Shown here: one piece after another, positions 63,201 through 64,000 of the stretch | How positions within the stretch are numbered: the first letter of the stretch is position 1 | How the letters are laid out: every line of letters begins with the position of its first letter | Assembly: GCA_019400425.1 (NCBI GenBank) | Contig: JAFREE010000035.1 | Location: 123,212-187,211, forward strand | Reading direction: 5' to 3' | Source of the DNA: Hymenochaete sp. R1 | Taxonomy: Eukaryota > Basidiomycota > Agaricomycetes > Hymenochaetales > Hymenochaetaceae | Length of the DNA: 64,000 bases | The notes under the pieces: model-generated | The model's input: the letters and a program-made list of their open reading frames with translations, nothing else | The model's database searches: none | Told to the model about the DNA's origin: nothing | Translations under genes and position numbers: made by a program

Positions 63201-63631
63201 AACAGACGTTCGGGATAGCTTTCATTGTCGGCTCCGCGATCCCTCAAGTGCAGACCATCTCCTCCCTCGTTGCCGCCATCTGCATCATGCAATTCACCTA
63301 CTCTTTCCCCCCACTCATGCTCTTCGGCTACTACATGCAAATCGACGCCCTCGCCCTCACTCCCCAATCCTCTGCGGAAAAACAGGATCCCACTCAAGTC
63401 ACCAGCACTCCAACCCCAACAGTGAACCTCCGCACAGGCGGCTCTCGACTCTGGTTCCGCGCCTTCTTCTACGGCCGATGGCCATGGTACTTCAAGCTGT
63501 TCAACCTCGTCTTGTTCTTGGGGAGCCTGGCGATGGCGTGTTTGGGGATGTACGGTGCCGGCAAGTCGATCCAGCAGACGTTTGCGATGGCGCAGGCGGC
63601 GACGAGCTTTGGGTGTACGAGCCCTGTTTGA
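60227..63631 (+). CDS. Amino-acid permease of the AAAP (Aa_trans) family
   Basis: Polytopic transporter of neutral amino acids or related solutes, probably plasma or vacuolar membrane. The start at 60227 reads MATALELATDRIHPQLDEKA, then NLSLLDYLRYAEVARAYEKG and EKPDIEQDLINARRALRTA. Membrane exons include WAAIFYLITTDILGPFNAPF, FSQVGYVPGAVLYIV, GGVACYTGLILWKLFCALDS, FSVAVVIWAIVGMIIGQIRT, AVWLNLLVIFITMGVVAHSP, MQMVFAYGGAMIFPEFMAEM, LLIAVVYMLFGVFVYSFQGQ, TVGNVIGLITGIIAAGLYGN and MQFTYSFPPLMLFGYYMQID. The last exon ends TSFGCTSPV at 63631. About eleven spans, with no break seen. Several introns are unusually long for this window: about 60631-60951, 61358-61694 and 62218-62617, versus 50-65 nt elsewhere. 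The family order is clear; substrate is not. Confidence 0.86.
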
Positions 63632-64000
63632 GGAGGGATAGGGATTTCGGCGCATGCATTGGGGTCTCTGGTTCACTTCTGTGTTTTTCGTTTTTCGTCT
63701 AACGAGGTGGGTGTATCGATAAGGCAATTTGGGGGGTCGGAAATGGGAATGGGAGGTCACGGCACGGATACGGATGCATGCGTAGACGTGGATTTGGACG
63801 GGTCGTGCGGTGTGGCGTTGGGCGGCGTTGTAGGAATCGGGCGTTGTTAGATGTGCGTGAGTTATTCTGGTATCTACGCACGATTGATTGCGGAAGGGAA
63901 TCACATTTAGACGCGGAGGAGTGGGAATATTAATGGGAGAAGGGGGGGGGGGGAGGGGGTGGCGCCTGATATCTCATGCCAGTGTCAACCTCCCTAATGG
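63632..64000. other. 3' flank of the permease gene
   Basis: About 370 bp with no gene seen. A G-homopolymer (about 63942-63957) in a G-rich run lies near the right edge. Confidence 0.4.

Overview
The window looks like nuclear DNA of a filamentous basidiomycete, most likely an agaricomycete mushroom. Genes are interrupted by many short introns (mostly 50-65 nt, GT-AG), intergenic gaps are short, and the recognisable proteins are ordinary fungal housekeeping proteins plus fungal wall and membrane proteins (GH5 exo-beta-1,3-glucanases, a CFEM GPI protein, a mannitol-dehydrogenase-type SDR, a fungal three-domain tRNA ligase). No prokaryotic, viral or clustered secondary-metabolism content was recognised.

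Layout: CFT1/CPSF160 (+, 0.6-6.2 kb); exo-glucanase A (+, 6.7-8.2); GPN2 GTPase (-, 8.5-9.7) divergent from SEC31 (+, 9.9-14.6); a 365-bp foldback element (14.73-15.10) ending at the start codon of a TDG/Mug-type DNA glycosylase (+, 15.1-16.6); an EZH-like CXC-SET methyltransferase (+, 17.0-19.5); HAP3/NF-YB (-, 19.6-20.4); a coiled-coil hypothetical protein (-, 20.7-22.0); a second, diverged EZH-like gene (+, 22.2-25.0); ATG18 (+, 25.3-27.0); TRL1 tRNA ligase (+, 27.3-30.0); a zinc alcohol/formaldehyde-dehydrogenase-like gene (-, 30.2-32.3); a small membrane protein (+, 33.2-34.2); RPL31 (+, 34.7-35.4); a CFEM protein (+, 36.7-37.3); a 2.5-kb microsatellite-rich gene-free stretch (37.3-39.75); a four-TM protein (-, 39.8-41.2); TOF1/Timeless (-, 41.5-45.5) divergent from an SGNH-like membrane protein (+, 45.8-47.7); a 2.5-kb stretch with no secure gene; a multi-pass membrane protein (+, 50.2-52.1); an NADP mannitol-dehydrogenase-like SDR (-, 52.4-53.5); an intron-containing tRNA-Thr(AGT); exo-glucanase B (+, 54.7-56.2); SYF2 (-, 56.7-58.8); an AAAP amino-acid permease (+, 60.2-63.6).

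There is no operon-like logic. The points of interest are the paired EZH-like genes, the paired glucanases differing by one intron, the near-perfect foldback repeat at the glycosylase start, a repeated same-strand octamer (ACTAGTAC), and the unusually long introns of the permease gene. Exon boundaries were read by eye from splice consensus and reading frame and should be treated as models.
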